A stretch of 32,665 nucleotides of DNA from Treponema sp. (GTDB taxonomy: Bacteria; Spirochaetota; Spirochaetia; Treponematales; Treponemataceae). The stretch covers positions 1 to 32,665 of the forward strand of contig JAFOSK010000096.1 in the NCBI GenBank assembly GCA_017392945.1, read 5' to 3'. Positions 22,798-31,854 of this stretch are shown piece after piece (position 1 is the first letter of the stretch; each line of letters begins with the position of its first letter). The notes beneath the pieces were generated by a model, which was not told where the DNA came from, did not search any database, and saw nothing but the letters and a program-made list of their open reading frames with translations. The position numbers and the translations under genes were made by a program.

Positions 22798-24312
22798 ATG
22801 TACACATACAAACCGGGCTGCACATTTGAGACACTTTCAGACATTAAGAACAAACATATTGTTGTAATGGGGCTTGGACTTAACGGCGGCGGCGAAGCAT
22901 GTGTACGTTTTTTCCTTAAGCACGGAGCATATGTAGTTGCAACGGACATGAAGACTGAGGAGGCACTGAAGCCTACTATTGACAAGCTTTCGTCAGACCC
23001 CTCGTTGGATACCTCAAAACTTACTTACAGACTTGGGGAACACAGAATAGAAGACTTTGAAAATGCAGACTGCGTTATAAAAAATCCCGGAGTCAAAATA
23101 GAAGGGAACAAATATCTTGCCGCTGCAAAAAACATCGAAACAGACATTTCAATTTTCCTTCACTTTACTAAAGCTCCTGTAATTGCAGTTACAGGGAGCA
23201 AGGGAAAATCTTCGACTGTAAGTGCAGCTCATTACGGACTGAATCAGGCAGGATTCAAGGCTTTCTTAGGAGGTAACATTACGGTAAGCCCCCTTACATT
23301 CCTTGAAGAAACTAGCGAAAGAACACCTGTAGTCCTTGAGCTTTCAAGCTGGCAGCTTGCCGACCTTAGGGGTCGAGGCTGTCTTAAGCCGAAGATCTCA
23401 GTGATTACAAAGATAGTTCCTGATCATCAGAATTGGTACCATGCCATGGAGCCATACGTAGCCGACAAACGCCTAATCTACGCAGAGCAGACCAGCTCAG
23501 ACTATGCCATATTTGACATGGAAGGCGACGAACCGGGAACCGGCCCTGAAAATGCCAGTACATGGGGAAATCTTTTTGCAGAAGAAACAAAAGCAACTGT
23601 TCTCCGCTATGCAAAAAACAGGCTTCCTTCCGAAACCTACGGTGCATATCAGATGACCGAACCGGACGGTTCTTTCTGCGGAAAAGCGATTCTTCCAGGA
23701 ATGAGTGAGCCTGAGACCATTATGAAAGATCTTATCGTGCCCGGAGAACACATGAAAATCAATGCGCTTAACGCAGCACTTATTCTTTTCATTATGGGAG
23801 TTCCGGCAAAAAAATGCGTAGAAATAATGTCAAAATGGCCGGGGATAGATCACAGGCTTCAGTTCTTCCACGAATACAAAGGCATAAAATTCTACAATGA
23901 TTCCTGCGCAACAGTACCGGAAGCGGCAGCTGCTGCAAGCCAGTCCTTTGGAAAACCGGTTCATCTTCTTACAGGAGGGACAGACAAAGGTCTTGAATTA
24001 GATCCGCTTACAGACACTCTTACAGGCAAAATTCACGGCTCAATTCCTATAAAATCACTGTACTTACTTTCAGGCACTGCCACAGAAAAGCTGCTTCCTG
24101 CACTCAATCAGTCAGGCACAAAATATAATGGACCTTACGATTCTCTTGAAAAAATGCTTGAAACTCTAAAAACAAATCTAGATAACGGAGATTTCACTGG
24201 CGATATCGTAGTTTTCAGTCCAGGAGCAACAAGTTTCGGCATGTTCACAAATGAATTTGACCGCGGAAACAAATACATGATCGCCGTAAAAGAGATTTTT
24301 AAAAACTTCTGA
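22798..24312 (+). CDS. murD: UDP-N-acetylmuramoylalanine--D-glutamate ligase
   Basis: MurD adds D-glutamate to UDP-MurNAc-L-Ala in the cytoplasm. The 504-residue protein (about 50 longer than typical) has the UDP-binding start IVVMGLGLNGGGEACVRFF and NPGVKIEG. The ATP loop is VTGSKGKSST (about 129-139), then ELSSWQLADL, the Mg-site region DHQNWYH, the DHRLQ and NDSCATVPEA motifs (about 355-380), and GGTDKGLE. The last residues (FSPGATSFGMFTNEFDRG) match the MurD C-domain. AAGGAG lies six bases before the ATG. Confidence 0.96.
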   Translation: MYTYKPGCTFETLSDIKNKHIVVMGLGLNGGGEACVRFFLKHGAYVVATDMKTEEALKPTIDKLSSDPSLDTSKLTYRLGEHRIEDFENADCVIKNPGVKIEGNKYLAAAKNIETDISIFLHFTKAPVIAVTGSKGKSSTVSAAHYGLNQAGFKAFLGGNITVSPLTFLEETSERTPVVLELSSWQLADLRGRGCLKPKISVITKIVPDHQNWYHAMEPYVADKRLIYAEQTSSDYAIFDMEGDEPGTGPENASTWGNLFAEETKATVLRYAKNRLPSETYGAYQMTEPDGSFCGKAILPGMSEPETIMKDLIVPGEHMKINALNAALILFIMGVPAKKCVEIMSKWPGIDHRLQFFHEYKGIKFYNDSCATVPEAAAAASQSFGKPVHLLTGGTDKGLELDPLTDTLTGKIHGSIPIKSLYLLSGTATEKLLPALNQSGTKYNGPYDSLEKMLETLKTNLDNGDFTGDIVVFSPGATSFGMFTNEFDRGNKYMIAVKEIFKNF

Positions 24313-24385
24313 CAATCACGCTAAGCTAAAAAGTTTTTCTCTACTGACTTTTGAAAATGAACATTAAAAGGAGCTGATTTTCTAC

Positions 24386-25342
24386 ATGAATTATAATTTT
24401 TGCGGGCAATTTAAATTAATTTTGATTTCATTTTGTATCTTCCTCTTTTCTATACCGTTTGCCTGTGCCTTACCCGCTAAAAAAAACATTCAACCTATTT
24501 TCCTTCAAAAAGAACCCGAACTGCTTGAAATATTCAGAAGGGCATACCCAGACGTACAATTCATTTCAACTTACGACAAGGCTCACAACGACTATCTGAT
24601 CACAATCAGCGTAAATTCTAAAGAATCAAAAAAAAAAGAAGCATGCCTTTATTGGTGCGATGCAAAATTTTTACCGGAACAGGAAATCGCAAACAAAGAA
24701 AAATATAGGAGCATGCTTTATCTTTACAGCACAGAAGTTCCTGATCCAGAAGATTTTACCGATGCAGACATTGAAGAAATAAAGGATTTTACATCTTCAG
24801 AAAACCGGAAGAACGGAGCAATAGAGCCCCCTTTTCTTTATGACATAATCTATAACTGCATAAGCCGGGCTCTCACAGAAGAACAAATTGTAAAAGTTGA
24901 TTTTGTTACAAAATCTATAAACGTTCATAAAAGTATTGCTGAAAGAATATCAAAAATATCAAAGAGAATAATGGCTCTTCCTTCTGACAGCGAGCTGCAA
25001 AATTTTTTTTCAACCCTTTCGAGAACAGACGGATATGCCTGGCGTTCAGTACGCGACACTCAATCAAGATCATTTCACAGTCTTGGACTTGCAATAGATA
25101 TACTTCCAAAAGGATACTACCAGAAAATAATTTATTGGGGCTGGCAAAAACAACTTCGTCCAAAAGACTGGTACATGACTCCAATTTCAAAACGGTGGAC
25201 ACCGCCGGAACAGATAATTGAAATTTTCCGCGAAGAAGGCTTTATTTGGGGCGGAACTTGGATAGTATGGGACAACATGCATTTTGAATACCGTCCGGAA
25301 CTGCTTGAATACAAATATTATTGTGAAAAAATTGCCCGATGA
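24386..25342 (+). CDS. Secreted M15-family D-Ala-D-Ala carboxypeptidase-like protein
   Basis: The 318-residue protein starts with a signal peptide (LILISFCIFLFSIPFACALP, cleavage near 30) and ends with a metallopeptidase M15/VanY-type domain. The zinc pattern SFHSLGLAID (about 231-240) supplies His and Asp, and WDNMHFEYR (about 302-310) supplies the last His. Such enzymes trim D-alanine from, or otherwise cut, peptidoglycan stem peptides in the periplasm. The N-terminal ~170 residues are not recognised. It follows murD by 73 bp. The GGAG is 13 bases from the ATG, so the start is slightly uncertain. Confidence 0.85.
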   Translation: MNYNFCGQFKLILISFCIFLFSIPFACALPAKKNIQPIFLQKEPELLEIFRRAYPDVQFISTYDKAHNDYLITISVNSKESKKKEACLYWCDAKFLPEQEIANKEKYRSMLYLYSTEVPDPEDFTDADIEEIKDFTSSENRKNGAIEPPFLYDIIYNCISRALTEEQIVKVDFVTKSINVHKSIAERISKISKRIMALPSDSELQNFFSTLSRTDGYAWRSVRDTQSRSFHSLGLAIDILPKGYYQKIIYWGWQKQLRPKDWYMTPISKRWTPPEQIIEIFREEGFIWGGTWIVWDNMHFEYRPELLEYKYYCEKIAR

Positions 25343-25377
25343 TAGAATTACATTTTTTTTTCTGATATATTAAATCG

Positions 25378-26553
25378 ATGTCAAGAAAAGCTCCTCAGCT
25401 AAGAAAAAAAATAATAAGAAATCTCAAATATTCGCTGAAAAACCCTTTTACATGGTTTTGGTTCAGCATTGCAGTTATTCTTTGCATCATCACTTATGTA
25501 AACTTTCTTACAGAACAAGAAGCCGGCATTACCACAATATGGGATTCAATATGGTTTACTATTGTTACAACAATAGCAGGTTATTACGAATTCTCTCCGG
25601 GTTCTGTTCCAGGACGAATCGCGAGCCTTCTTCTTCTGATTTTTGGAATGCTCGTTCTTTCTGCCGTAACAGGTAAACTGGCATCGTACTTTATGGACAT
25701 TCAAATAAAAAAGGAAAAAGGACTTATGACTCTACGAAATTTAAAAGGGCACTTCCTTTTGTGCGGCTGGCGAAGCGGATTTGAAAAGATTCTGGACAAC
25801 ATTATAAATCAGAATCCAGAAATAACCCCGGATCTTATTGTTATGATAAACGATGCACCATCAGAAAAAATTGAAGACATAATGGAAGAAAGCCGTTTTA
25901 AAGGAATTCATTACGTCTTCGGAGATTTTGCAGACGAAAACATTCTAAAACGAGCTCTTATACAGAAAGCAGAACGCGCACTTATAATCTCTGACCACTC
26001 AAAAAATTATTCTGATCTGGAAATTGATTCACGAACAGTTCTTGCTGCAATTTCGATGTCAAATCTTAATCCAGGAATGTACATAGCAGCCGAACTTATT
26101 GATTCAAAATTTCAGAAACATCTTCACATGGCTCATTGTGACGAAATTGTTCTTACAACTGATTATGAACACAATCTGCTGGCAAGCGCATCCAGCGGAA
26201 TGGGCTACAGCAATGTAATGCGCGCGCTTATAAGTGATGACGCAGATTCAGGAATCCTTATTGAAGACATCCCAAAAGCTTTTGTCGGAAAAACTTATAT
26301 TGAATACCGCAGGACTCTGAAATATCCTATGGTTCTTATCGGACTCCTGCTTAACACAGGTAATTTCCAGCAGCGCCGAAAAGATGCACTCCGAGAAGCT
26401 CAGAAAAACCCGAACATAGCAAAGATTATTGATAACCTTAAAAAGGTAAAAACATTTAAAAGCAATCAGCCTGTTCTTACACCCCCGGACAATTTTATTA
26501 TCCAGCGGAACACGAAAGCTATCTTTGTAAAAGGTAAACCAATGGAGGATTAG
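25378..26553 (+). CDS. Two-TM potassium-channel-like protein with RCK (TrkA-N) domain, non-canonical filter
   Basis: Residues about 25-45 form TM1 and about 78-102 TM2. Between them lies a pore helix and filter that reads TTIAGYYEF (64-72), where K+ channels have TVGYGD. The second glycine is a tyrosine and one extra residue is present. A Rossmann-type RCK domain (HFLLCGWRSGFEKIL, about 125-139; YVFGDFADENILKRA, about 178-192) and a C-terminal regulatory part follow. It is clearly a channel by architecture, but its ion selectivity is in doubt. TATATT lies six bases before the ATG and no Shine-Dalgarno exists. The next gene, 3 bp downstream, encodes a cyclic-nucleotide-binding domain. Confidence 0.85.
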   Translation: MSRKAPQLRKKIIRNLKYSLKNPFTWFWFSIAVILCIITYVNFLTEQEAGITTIWDSIWFTIVTTIAGYYEFSPGSVPGRIASLLLLIFGMLVLSAVTGKLASYFMDIQIKKEKGLMTLRNLKGHFLLCGWRSGFEKILDNIINQNPEITPDLIVMINDAPSEKIEDIMEESRFKGIHYVFGDFADENILKRALIQKAERALIISDHSKNYSDLEIDSRTVLAAISMSNLNPGMYIAAELIDSKFQKHLHMAHCDEIVLTTDYEHNLLASASSGMGYSNVMRALISDDADSGILIEDIPKAFVGKTYIEYRRTLKYPMVLIGLLLNTGNFQQRRKDALREAQKNPNIAKIIDNLKKVKTFKSNQPVLTPPDNFIIQRNTKAIFVKGKPMED

Positions 26554-26556
26554 AAT

Positions 26557-27075
26557 ATGGATGAATTTTCAGTTGTACTCGAAAAACTTAATTCCATTCC
26601 TCTTTTTTCAGATTTCGATATAAAAAAGCAGGAAGACGTTAATATTCTGCATAAAGTTTATGATTCAATAACTGTTAAAAAATTTAAAAAAGGTGATCTG
26701 ATTATTAAAGAAGGTGACGAAGGGGATTTCTGCTACATTCTTTATTCAGGTCTAGTAAACATAACAAGAACAACACCGGCAGGAGACATTATTGCATTGG
26801 CAAATTTTTCTTCTGCGCAGAACGTTTTTTTTGGAGAAAATGCTCTGATTGGCAACGATCCGAGATCTGCAACCGTAATGGCTGAAAGCGACTGTACAAC
26901 ACTTGCGCTTTCGGGGAAAAAATTCCTTCACCTATGTGAACAGGAACCAACGCTTGGATTCAGGGTAGTTTTATATCTTGCCAAGCAGATGGCGAAAACA
27001 ATCAGAGAAATAAACAACGATAAAGCAACCTTATTTGAAGCACTTTACAACGAAATAGAGGGGTACCATGAATAA
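26557..27075 (+). CDS. Stand-alone cyclic-nucleotide-binding domain protein
   Basis: The 172-residue protein is a single CNB domain without a DNA-binding helix-turn-helix or kinase domain. The beta-barrel opens GDLIIKEGDEGDFCYILYSG (about 48-67). The phosphate-binding cassette reads FGENALIGNDPRSATVMAES (about 91-110), with the Gly-Glu, Pro-Arg and Ala-Thr pattern needed to bind cAMP or cGMP. It ends with a helical lid. It lies 3 bp after the channel gene and overlaps the next gene by 8 bp, so it probably works as a detached regulatory subunit of the channel, as inference. Confidence 0.88.
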   Translation: MDEFSVVLEKLNSIPLFSDFDIKKQEDVNILHKVYDSITVKKFKKGDLIIKEGDEGDFCYILYSGLVNITRTTPAGDIIALANFSSAQNVFFGENALIGNDPRSATVMAESDCTTLALSGKKFLHLCEQEPTLGFRVVLYLAKQMAKTIREINNDKATLFEALYNEIEGYHE

Positions 27076-28720
27076 AACCGTATATATTTTCGGTCACAAA
27101 AATCCAGATACAGACTCAGCTGTTTCAGCAACAGCGTACGCAATGCTGAAGCAGCTTCAGGGATTCAGCAACTACAAAGCAGCAAGGGCAGGACATTTTA
27201 ATCCACAGACTGACTACATTTACAAGAAATTTAACGTCACGTCCCCAAAATACATGTCTAACCTTACTCCAAAGGTTGAATATTATATGCAGGACTCATG
27301 TGAAGTCGTTCAGGAAGACGAATCAGTATGGGCAGCTCTTGGAAAAATGCAGACTTCCCAGCTCAGGGCACTCCCTGTCGTAGACAAAGAAGGGCATTAT
27401 AAGTCACTTTTGCACTACTCTGCATTTGCACAGCAGCTTCTTCTGGTTTTAAATCCGGAACTTCAGACAAATATTTCTACAAGTATAGGCCTTATAATCC
27501 GCACAATGAATGCCCAACCTTTGGTCGTTCATAATCAGGAAGATATTTTTAAGGCTTCTATTCTTGTAGGCGCTGCAAGCGACGAAACTTTTACAAAGAT
27601 GCTTAATGCTCACTCAAGCGAAAATCTTATTGTAATCACAAGTGACCGCGAAAGCATTTACCGCCAATGTATAGAACAGAAAGTCCGTCTGCTTATCATT
27701 ACATCCGGCTACATGCTGGATAAAGAGCTAAAAGAAATGGCTCAGAAAAACGGTGTAAGCGTAATCATGAGTCCATATACAACAAGCGACACAGTAATGA
27801 TGATTGCATACTCTACTCCAGTTTCAATTATGGCCGACGCTGAAATTCATGCCGTTCACCCGGAAGACACGATTTCCAGAATACGACAAATTCTTCAGGA
27901 TTCCCCTATACGCCGTCTTCCTGTAGTAGATGCAGAAAACAAGGTCGTAGGAATCATTTCAGAGCATGATCTTACAAACGAACCTAACATTCGCCTTGTA
28001 CTTGTTGACCATAACGAAATGACCCAAGCTGTAGAAGGTGTTGAAAACTACAAGATTCAGGAAGTAATTGACCACCACAGAATCGGGCCTCTTTCTACAA
28101 CATATCCGATTACTTTTATCAACAAGCCGATTGGTTCTACATCTACAATCATAACAGGTCTTTACCAGGAAGCGAAAATCCCCATCCCGAAGGATATTGC
28201 AAGCCTTTTGCTCTGCGGAATTTTAAGTGATACACTCATCCTTCAGTCTACAACAACAACGGAAATTGACCGTCAGACTGCAGAATACCTTTCAAACATT
28301 ACAGATCTTGATATTCAGACAATCGGAAAAGAAATCCTTACTGCAGGAAGCAGAATTAAAGGACGAACTGCAACAGAAGTAATTCATCAGGATATGAAGG
28401 AATATCAGGAAGCAAAATCTGCATATACAATCAGCCAGATTGAAGTAGGAAATCTTAAAGAAATTCTTGACCGTAAGAAGGAATTTCTTGAAGAACTTGA
28501 AATTGAACGCCGCTCAGGAAAACACCTGTTTGCTGCTCTGCTTGTAACAGACATTACGCAGCTTTCTAGTGTCCTTCTTATTGAATACGATCCAAAATTT
28601 GAACCATTCATCACATTCCCTAAGCAGGAAAACAATATTTACTTCCTTAAAGACGTTGTAAGCCGCAAAAAACAGCTTGTTCCTCTGATTACAGAGCAGG
28701 TTGAAAATTATCAGCGGTAA
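27068..28720 (+). CDS. Family II inorganic pyrophosphatase with CBS-DRTGG-CBS insert
   Basis: This enzyme hydrolyses pyrophosphate with Mn/Co. The DHH part begins FGHKNPDTDSAVSA (about 8-21) with the metal ligands. CBS1 (MQDSCEVVQEDESVWAAL), a DRTGG domain (ITSGYMLDKELKEMAQKNGV) and CBS2 (AVHPEDTISRIRQIL) interrupt it. The rest of the catalytic domain has LVDHNE (about 314-319), DHHRIG (about 337-342) and the DHHA2 active-site Lys/Arg region (ERRSGKHLF). Relatives are regulated by adenine nucleotides and diadenosine polyphosphates. At 550 residues it has normal length. It overlaps the CNB gene by 8 bp. Confidence 0.95.
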   Translation: MNKTVYIFGHKNPDTDSAVSATAYAMLKQLQGFSNYKAARAGHFNPQTDYIYKKFNVTSPKYMSNLTPKVEYYMQDSCEVVQEDESVWAALGKMQTSQLRALPVVDKEGHYKSLLHYSAFAQQLLLVLNPELQTNISTSIGLIIRTMNAQPLVVHNQEDIFKASILVGAASDETFTKMLNAHSSENLIVITSDRESIYRQCIEQKVRLLIITSGYMLDKELKEMAQKNGVSVIMSPYTTSDTVMMIAYSTPVSIMADAEIHAVHPEDTISRIRQILQDSPIRRLPVVDAENKVVGIISEHDLTNEPNIRLVLVDHNEMTQAVEGVENYKIQEVIDHHRIGPLSTTYPITFINKPIGSTSTIITGLYQEAKIPIPKDIASLLLCGILSDTLILQSTTTTEIDRQTAEYLSNITDLDIQTIGKEILTAGSRIKGRTATEVIHQDMKEYQEAKSAYTISQIEVGNLKEILDRKKEFLEELEIERRSGKHLFAALLVTDITQLSSVLLIEYDPKFEPFITFPKQENNIYFLKDVVSRKKQLVPLITEQVENYQR

Positions 28721-28727
28721 AAATTTT

Positions 28728-28783
28728 AGGGCTGATAAAAACTGTAATTTCAAATGTAGAAATTATAGTTTTTTCTCAGCCCT
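28728..28783. terminator. Bidirectional terminator between the pyrophosphatase and GGDEF genes
   Basis: AGGGCTGA (28728-28735) and TCAGCCCT (28776-28783) pair, extended inward by AAAAACT and AATTTC against their complements. T-rich runs follow on both strands. Confidence 0.85.
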
Positions 28784-28810
28784 TATTCAATTTTAATTAT
28801 CTTAACATTA

Positions 28811-30079
28811 TTACTTTCGCACGACTTCCGGGTGCTCCTGGTGATACTTTGCCTTGGCTGCATACATAACCTGCTCAGCTTTTTCTACCAAGGATTCAAG
28901 TGAAACCGGAAGAATTCCGTATGCTGATCCTACAGATACAGATGTATCCTTAAGAGCCTGCGCACAAGAAATAAATGAAGAAGTACGGGCATTGAATTCT
29001 TCTTCCGTACAGTCCTGGATTATAGTTACGAATTCATCGCCACCAATACGGTAGCACGAATTTGTCCTGAATGATTTTTTTAGAAAATCCGCAAAGGATT
29101 TAAGATATTTGTCGCCGGCAGCATGACCAAAATTATCATTCATATACTTAAGGCCGTTAAGATCAGAAAAGATAACGCCACATGAACCTGACGTACGTTT
29201 TGAAAGAGCCTGAACTGCTTGATTATATGCCGTCCTGTTTTGTAATCCTGTAAGAGAATCCTCAAAACTGATCTTTTCAAGTGACTTCTGACGGCGCATC
29301 TGCTCTGCATACTCATCTTCAATATCGCGAATATAAATCATTATGTTCTGACTCTGCAAAGTAAAATCAGGGGACGGAACGGCTTCAAAAACAACCCAAC
29401 GGAATTCACCGTTTGTCCTGCGCCTATATCGGATCCGGAGGTTTCCCCTCTTTTCCAAAAAATAACGACGCATATAATCAACTTCTGTCATTCTCTTGAA
29501 TACGTCGGAATCGTCTGCGTGAACAATTCCCTCTTCTACGACTTCAAGAAGCCATTGAGAAAGGAATTTTTTCGCACTTTCGCCGTTAGGCACTTCTCCA
29601 TCACGGACTTTAACAATGGAATAAGTATCAAAGAAAAGATCTACCTGAAGGATCTTATGAAAATCAAAGTTAAGCTCACGTACAGCAGTATTTTCGTTGC
29701 AAATCTTTTCATCAGCAAGTTTTCTAGTAAAGACAGCTACAGGATTCTGCAGCGAAAAATCTTTTGGCCGGATAAATTCCGAAGTCACCCAATGATATTG
29801 ATTTCCTACAATACGTCTGTAATTAAGAGTATTTCTGGACGACTCAAAAATGCTTGTAATAAGCCCCTTTCTTGCAATAAAACTTCTGTATTCCGCAAGA
29901 TCGTTTGCATAAACTTGAGAAAGGTTTTCCGTGCTTTCCAACATCGTAAAAATATCAGGAAATTCCCGGACATCATCAGAAGCCTTTAGATAATTGTAGG
30001 CACCGGAAACAATATTTACCTTTACGATATCAATGAAATCGTTCCAAAGAACGTCCATTGCAAATTCTTTATCGTCCAT
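28811..30079 (-). CDS. Diguanylate cyclase with two PAS-like sensor repeats
   Basis: The GGDEF domain (about 255-415) has EDSLTGLQNR, DLNGLKYMNDNFGH and RIGGDEF (about 343-349), so it should make c-di-GMP from two GTP. No clear RxxD product-inhibition site precedes GGDEF. The N-terminal ~250 residues hold two related PAS-like halves, each ending W-V-x-x-E-x-x-x-P-x-D-F and followed by a strand pair; the sensed signal is unknown. No membrane segment is visible, so it is cytoplasmic. GGAAGG lies before the ATG at 30079. A hairpin at 30099-30128 separates it from gltX. Confidence 0.93.
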   Translation of the reverse strand: MDDKEFAMDVLWNDFIDIVKVNIVSGAYNYLKASDDVREFPDIFTMLESTENLSQVYANDLAEYRSFIARKGLITSIFESSRNTLNYRRIVGNQYHWVTSEFIRPKDFSLQNPVAVFTRKLADEKICNENTAVRELNFDFHKILQVDLFFDTYSIVKVRDGEVPNGESAKKFLSQWLLEVVEEGIVHADDSDVFKRMTEVDYMRRYFLEKRGNLRIRYRRRTNGEFRWVVFEAVPSPDFTLQSQNIMIYIRDIEDEYAEQMRRQKSLEKISFEDSLTGLQNRTAYNQAVQALSKRTSGSCGVIFSDLNGLKYMNDNFGHAAGDKYLKSFADFLKKSFRTNSCYRIGGDEFVTIIQDCTEEEFNARTSSFISCAQALKDTSVSVGSAYGILPVSLESLVEKAEQVMYAAKAKYHQEHPEVVRK

Positions 30080-30098
30080 TTATTCATACCTTCCGCTC

Positions 30099-30128
30099 AC
30101 CGGCATCATTAAAAAAAATAATGCCGGT
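30099..30128. repeat. Hairpin between gltX and the GGDEF gene
   Basis: ACCGGCAT (30099-30106) and ATGCCGGT (30121-30128) form an 8-bp stem. The T-run on the - strand lies in the loop, not after the stem, so it is a doubtful terminator and could let transcription pass to the cyclase gene. Confidence 0.6.
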
Positions 30129-30141
30129 AAGTAAACAGTTA

Positions 30142-31719
30142 CTAGAATTTTTCCAGAGTACGCTCAATGCGTTCAAGTGATTTTTCAACCCCAAGAATCA
30201 AAATTGAACCCATAAGCGGAGGAGAAACGCGGCTTCCTGTAACAGCCATACGGATTGGCATCATGAAATCACCAAGCTTGACTCCAAGTTCTTCTGCATA
30301 TTTTTTTGCAAGTTCTTCGCTTGCTTCGTGATCAAGTTCAGGAAGAGCCTTTACAAAATCTTTAGCCTTTTCAAGCACTTCCTTCGTCTTAGCTGCATCA
30401 ATTTTTTTAGGAATAATCTGCTCTACAGGAGGAACAGCTGGTTCTGTAAACAAGAAGTGAACCATTTCTGCAGCGTCCGTAAGATACTTTAAGCGCTCCT
30501 TGATAAGTGGCATAAGAGCAAGAAGCTTAGCCTTTACGTCTGCGCTTGACATGTTCATGCTCTTGTCTACGCAAACAGGTTCACCGTCTTCACCCAAAGC
30601 AATTCCTGAATATTCAGGTCCAACTTTCGGAGCCGGCTGAGGATTTTCTGGGTTGATTTCAAGAGCAGCATCACCGGTTCCTGTAATGAACGGCAATGTC
30701 CACTTATATAGTTCCTCATCGCTGAGCATGCGGATATAATTTCCGTTGAAGTATTCAAGTTTTTTGTAGTCAAAAACAGCAGGAGCCTTGTTCAAATGTT
30801 CAAGGTTAAAGTTCTTTGCAAGTTCGTCAAGAGTGTAGAATTCCTTTCCTTCTTCGTAAGAACAGCCGAGCATTGCAACGTAGTTTACGATTGCCTGCGG
30901 AAGGTAACCGCGTGCACGGAATTCGTTTACGGAAGTTGAACCGTGGCGCTTAGAAAGTTTTTTTCCGTCCTGACCGTTTACCATAGGAAGGTGGCAGAAT
31001 TCAGGATGTTCCCAGCCGAATGAGCGGTACATCTGAACATGGAGAGGAGTTGAAGGAATCCATTCCTGTGCGCGCATTACATGGCTGATTTTCATGAAGT
31101 GGTCATCAACAATGTTTGCAAGGTGATATGTAGGGAAGCCGTCTGACTTAAGCAGAACTGGATCCGGAGAAATGTCTTCGTTTTTCCATTCAATGTCGCC
31201 CAAAATGTGGTCATGGAATTTTGTTGTTCCTTCCATTGGAACCTTAAGACGGATTACATATGGTTTTCCTGCATCAAGATTAGCCTTTACTTCTTCTGGA
31301 GTAAGGTGACGGCAGTTTCTGTCGTAACCAGGAGCCATTTTGTTTTCTGTCTGAATCTTGCGGATGCGGTCGAGGCGTTCTGCATCACAGAAGCAGTAAT
31401 AGGCTTCTCCCTTTTTTACAAGTTCCATTGCATATTTTTTGTAAAGCTCAAAGCGTTCACTCTGAACGTAAGGACCGTATTCACCACCCTTGTCGCCGCC
31501 TTCATCCCAGTCAATGCCAAGCCATGCCATTGTGTCATAAAGGTTTTTTACATATTTTTCGTCATAACGTGTGCGGTCAGTATCTTCAAGACGAAGAATG
31601 AATTTTCCGCCCTTTGAACGGGCATACAGGTAGTTAAAAAGTGCAGTACGAACACCACCGATGTGCTGCATACCAGTTGGAGAAGGTGCGTAACGAACAC
31701 GAACTTCTTTTGTTTCCAT
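30142..31719 (-). CDS. gltX: Glutamyl-tRNA synthetase
   Basis: GltX charges tRNA-Glu (and in many bacteria lacking GlnRS also tRNA-Gln). The 525-residue class I enzyme has the HIGH-like motif APSPTGMQHIGGVRTALFN (about 9-27) and the KMSKS-like GKKLSKRHGS (about 252-261). A stretch near 361-395 (NPENPQPAPKVGPEYSG) is an insertion. The frame is open to 31770, but the ATG at 31719 is followed by the family N-terminus, with GGAAG seven bases upstream. The first 39 bp of this region, including ATG and 11 codons, are repeated 135 bp upstream. Promoter at 31907-31935. Confidence 0.97.
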   Translation of the reverse strand: METKEVRVRYAPSPTGMQHIGGVRTALFNYLYARSKGGKFILRLEDTDRTRYDEKYVKNLYDTMAWLGIDWDEGGDKGGEYGPYVQSERFELYKKYAMELVKKGEAYYCFCDAERLDRIRKIQTENKMAPGYDRNCRHLTPEEVKANLDAGKPYVIRLKVPMEGTTKFHDHILGDIEWKNEDISPDPVLLKSDGFPTYHLANIVDDHFMKISHVMRAQEWIPSTPLHVQMYRSFGWEHPEFCHLPMVNGQDGKKLSKRHGSTSVNEFRARGYLPQAIVNYVAMLGCSYEEGKEFYTLDELAKNFNLEHLNKAPAVFDYKKLEYFNGNYIRMLSDEELYKWTLPFITGTGDAALEINPENPQPAPKVGPEYSGIALGEDGEPVCVDKSMNMSSADVKAKLLALMPLIKERLKYLTDAAEMVHFLFTEPAVPPVEQIIPKKIDAAKTKEVLEKAKDFVKALPELDHEASEELAKKYAEELGVKLGDFMMPIRMAVTGSRVSPPLMGSILILGVEKSLERIERTLEKF

Positions 31720-31761
31720 AAATATCTTCCTTTTTTGTGTAATAATTTTATTATATGTAAT

Positions 31762-31780
31762 AACTCGCACCGTGCGAGTT
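31762..31780. repeat. 9-bp palindrome in the gltX leader
   Basis: AACTCGCAC (31762-31770) and GTGCGAGTT (31772-31780) form a perfect stem. The strand half AAACTCG could also pair with CGAGTTT at about 31793-31799, so the two hairpins exclude each other. Confidence 0.65.
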
Positions 31781-31854
31781 TATGCAAAGCAGAAACTCGG
31801 TAGTGAGCAAAGCGAACGGAGTGCGTAACGAACACGAACTTCTTTTGTTTCCAT
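31780..31854 (-). CDS. Upstream ORF in the gltX leader, 24 aa
   Basis: ATG at 31854 opens a frame of 24 codons. The first 11 residues equal those of GltX (METKEVRVRYA), then the text diverges (LRSLCSLPSFCFA) and stops with TAA at 31782-31780, at the edge of the palindrome. A good GAGGAAA ribosome binding site lies upstream, better than that of gltX. It may be translated as a leader peptide, or be the scar of a duplication. Confidence 0.5.
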   Translation of the reverse strand: METKEVRVRYALRSLCSLPSFCFA

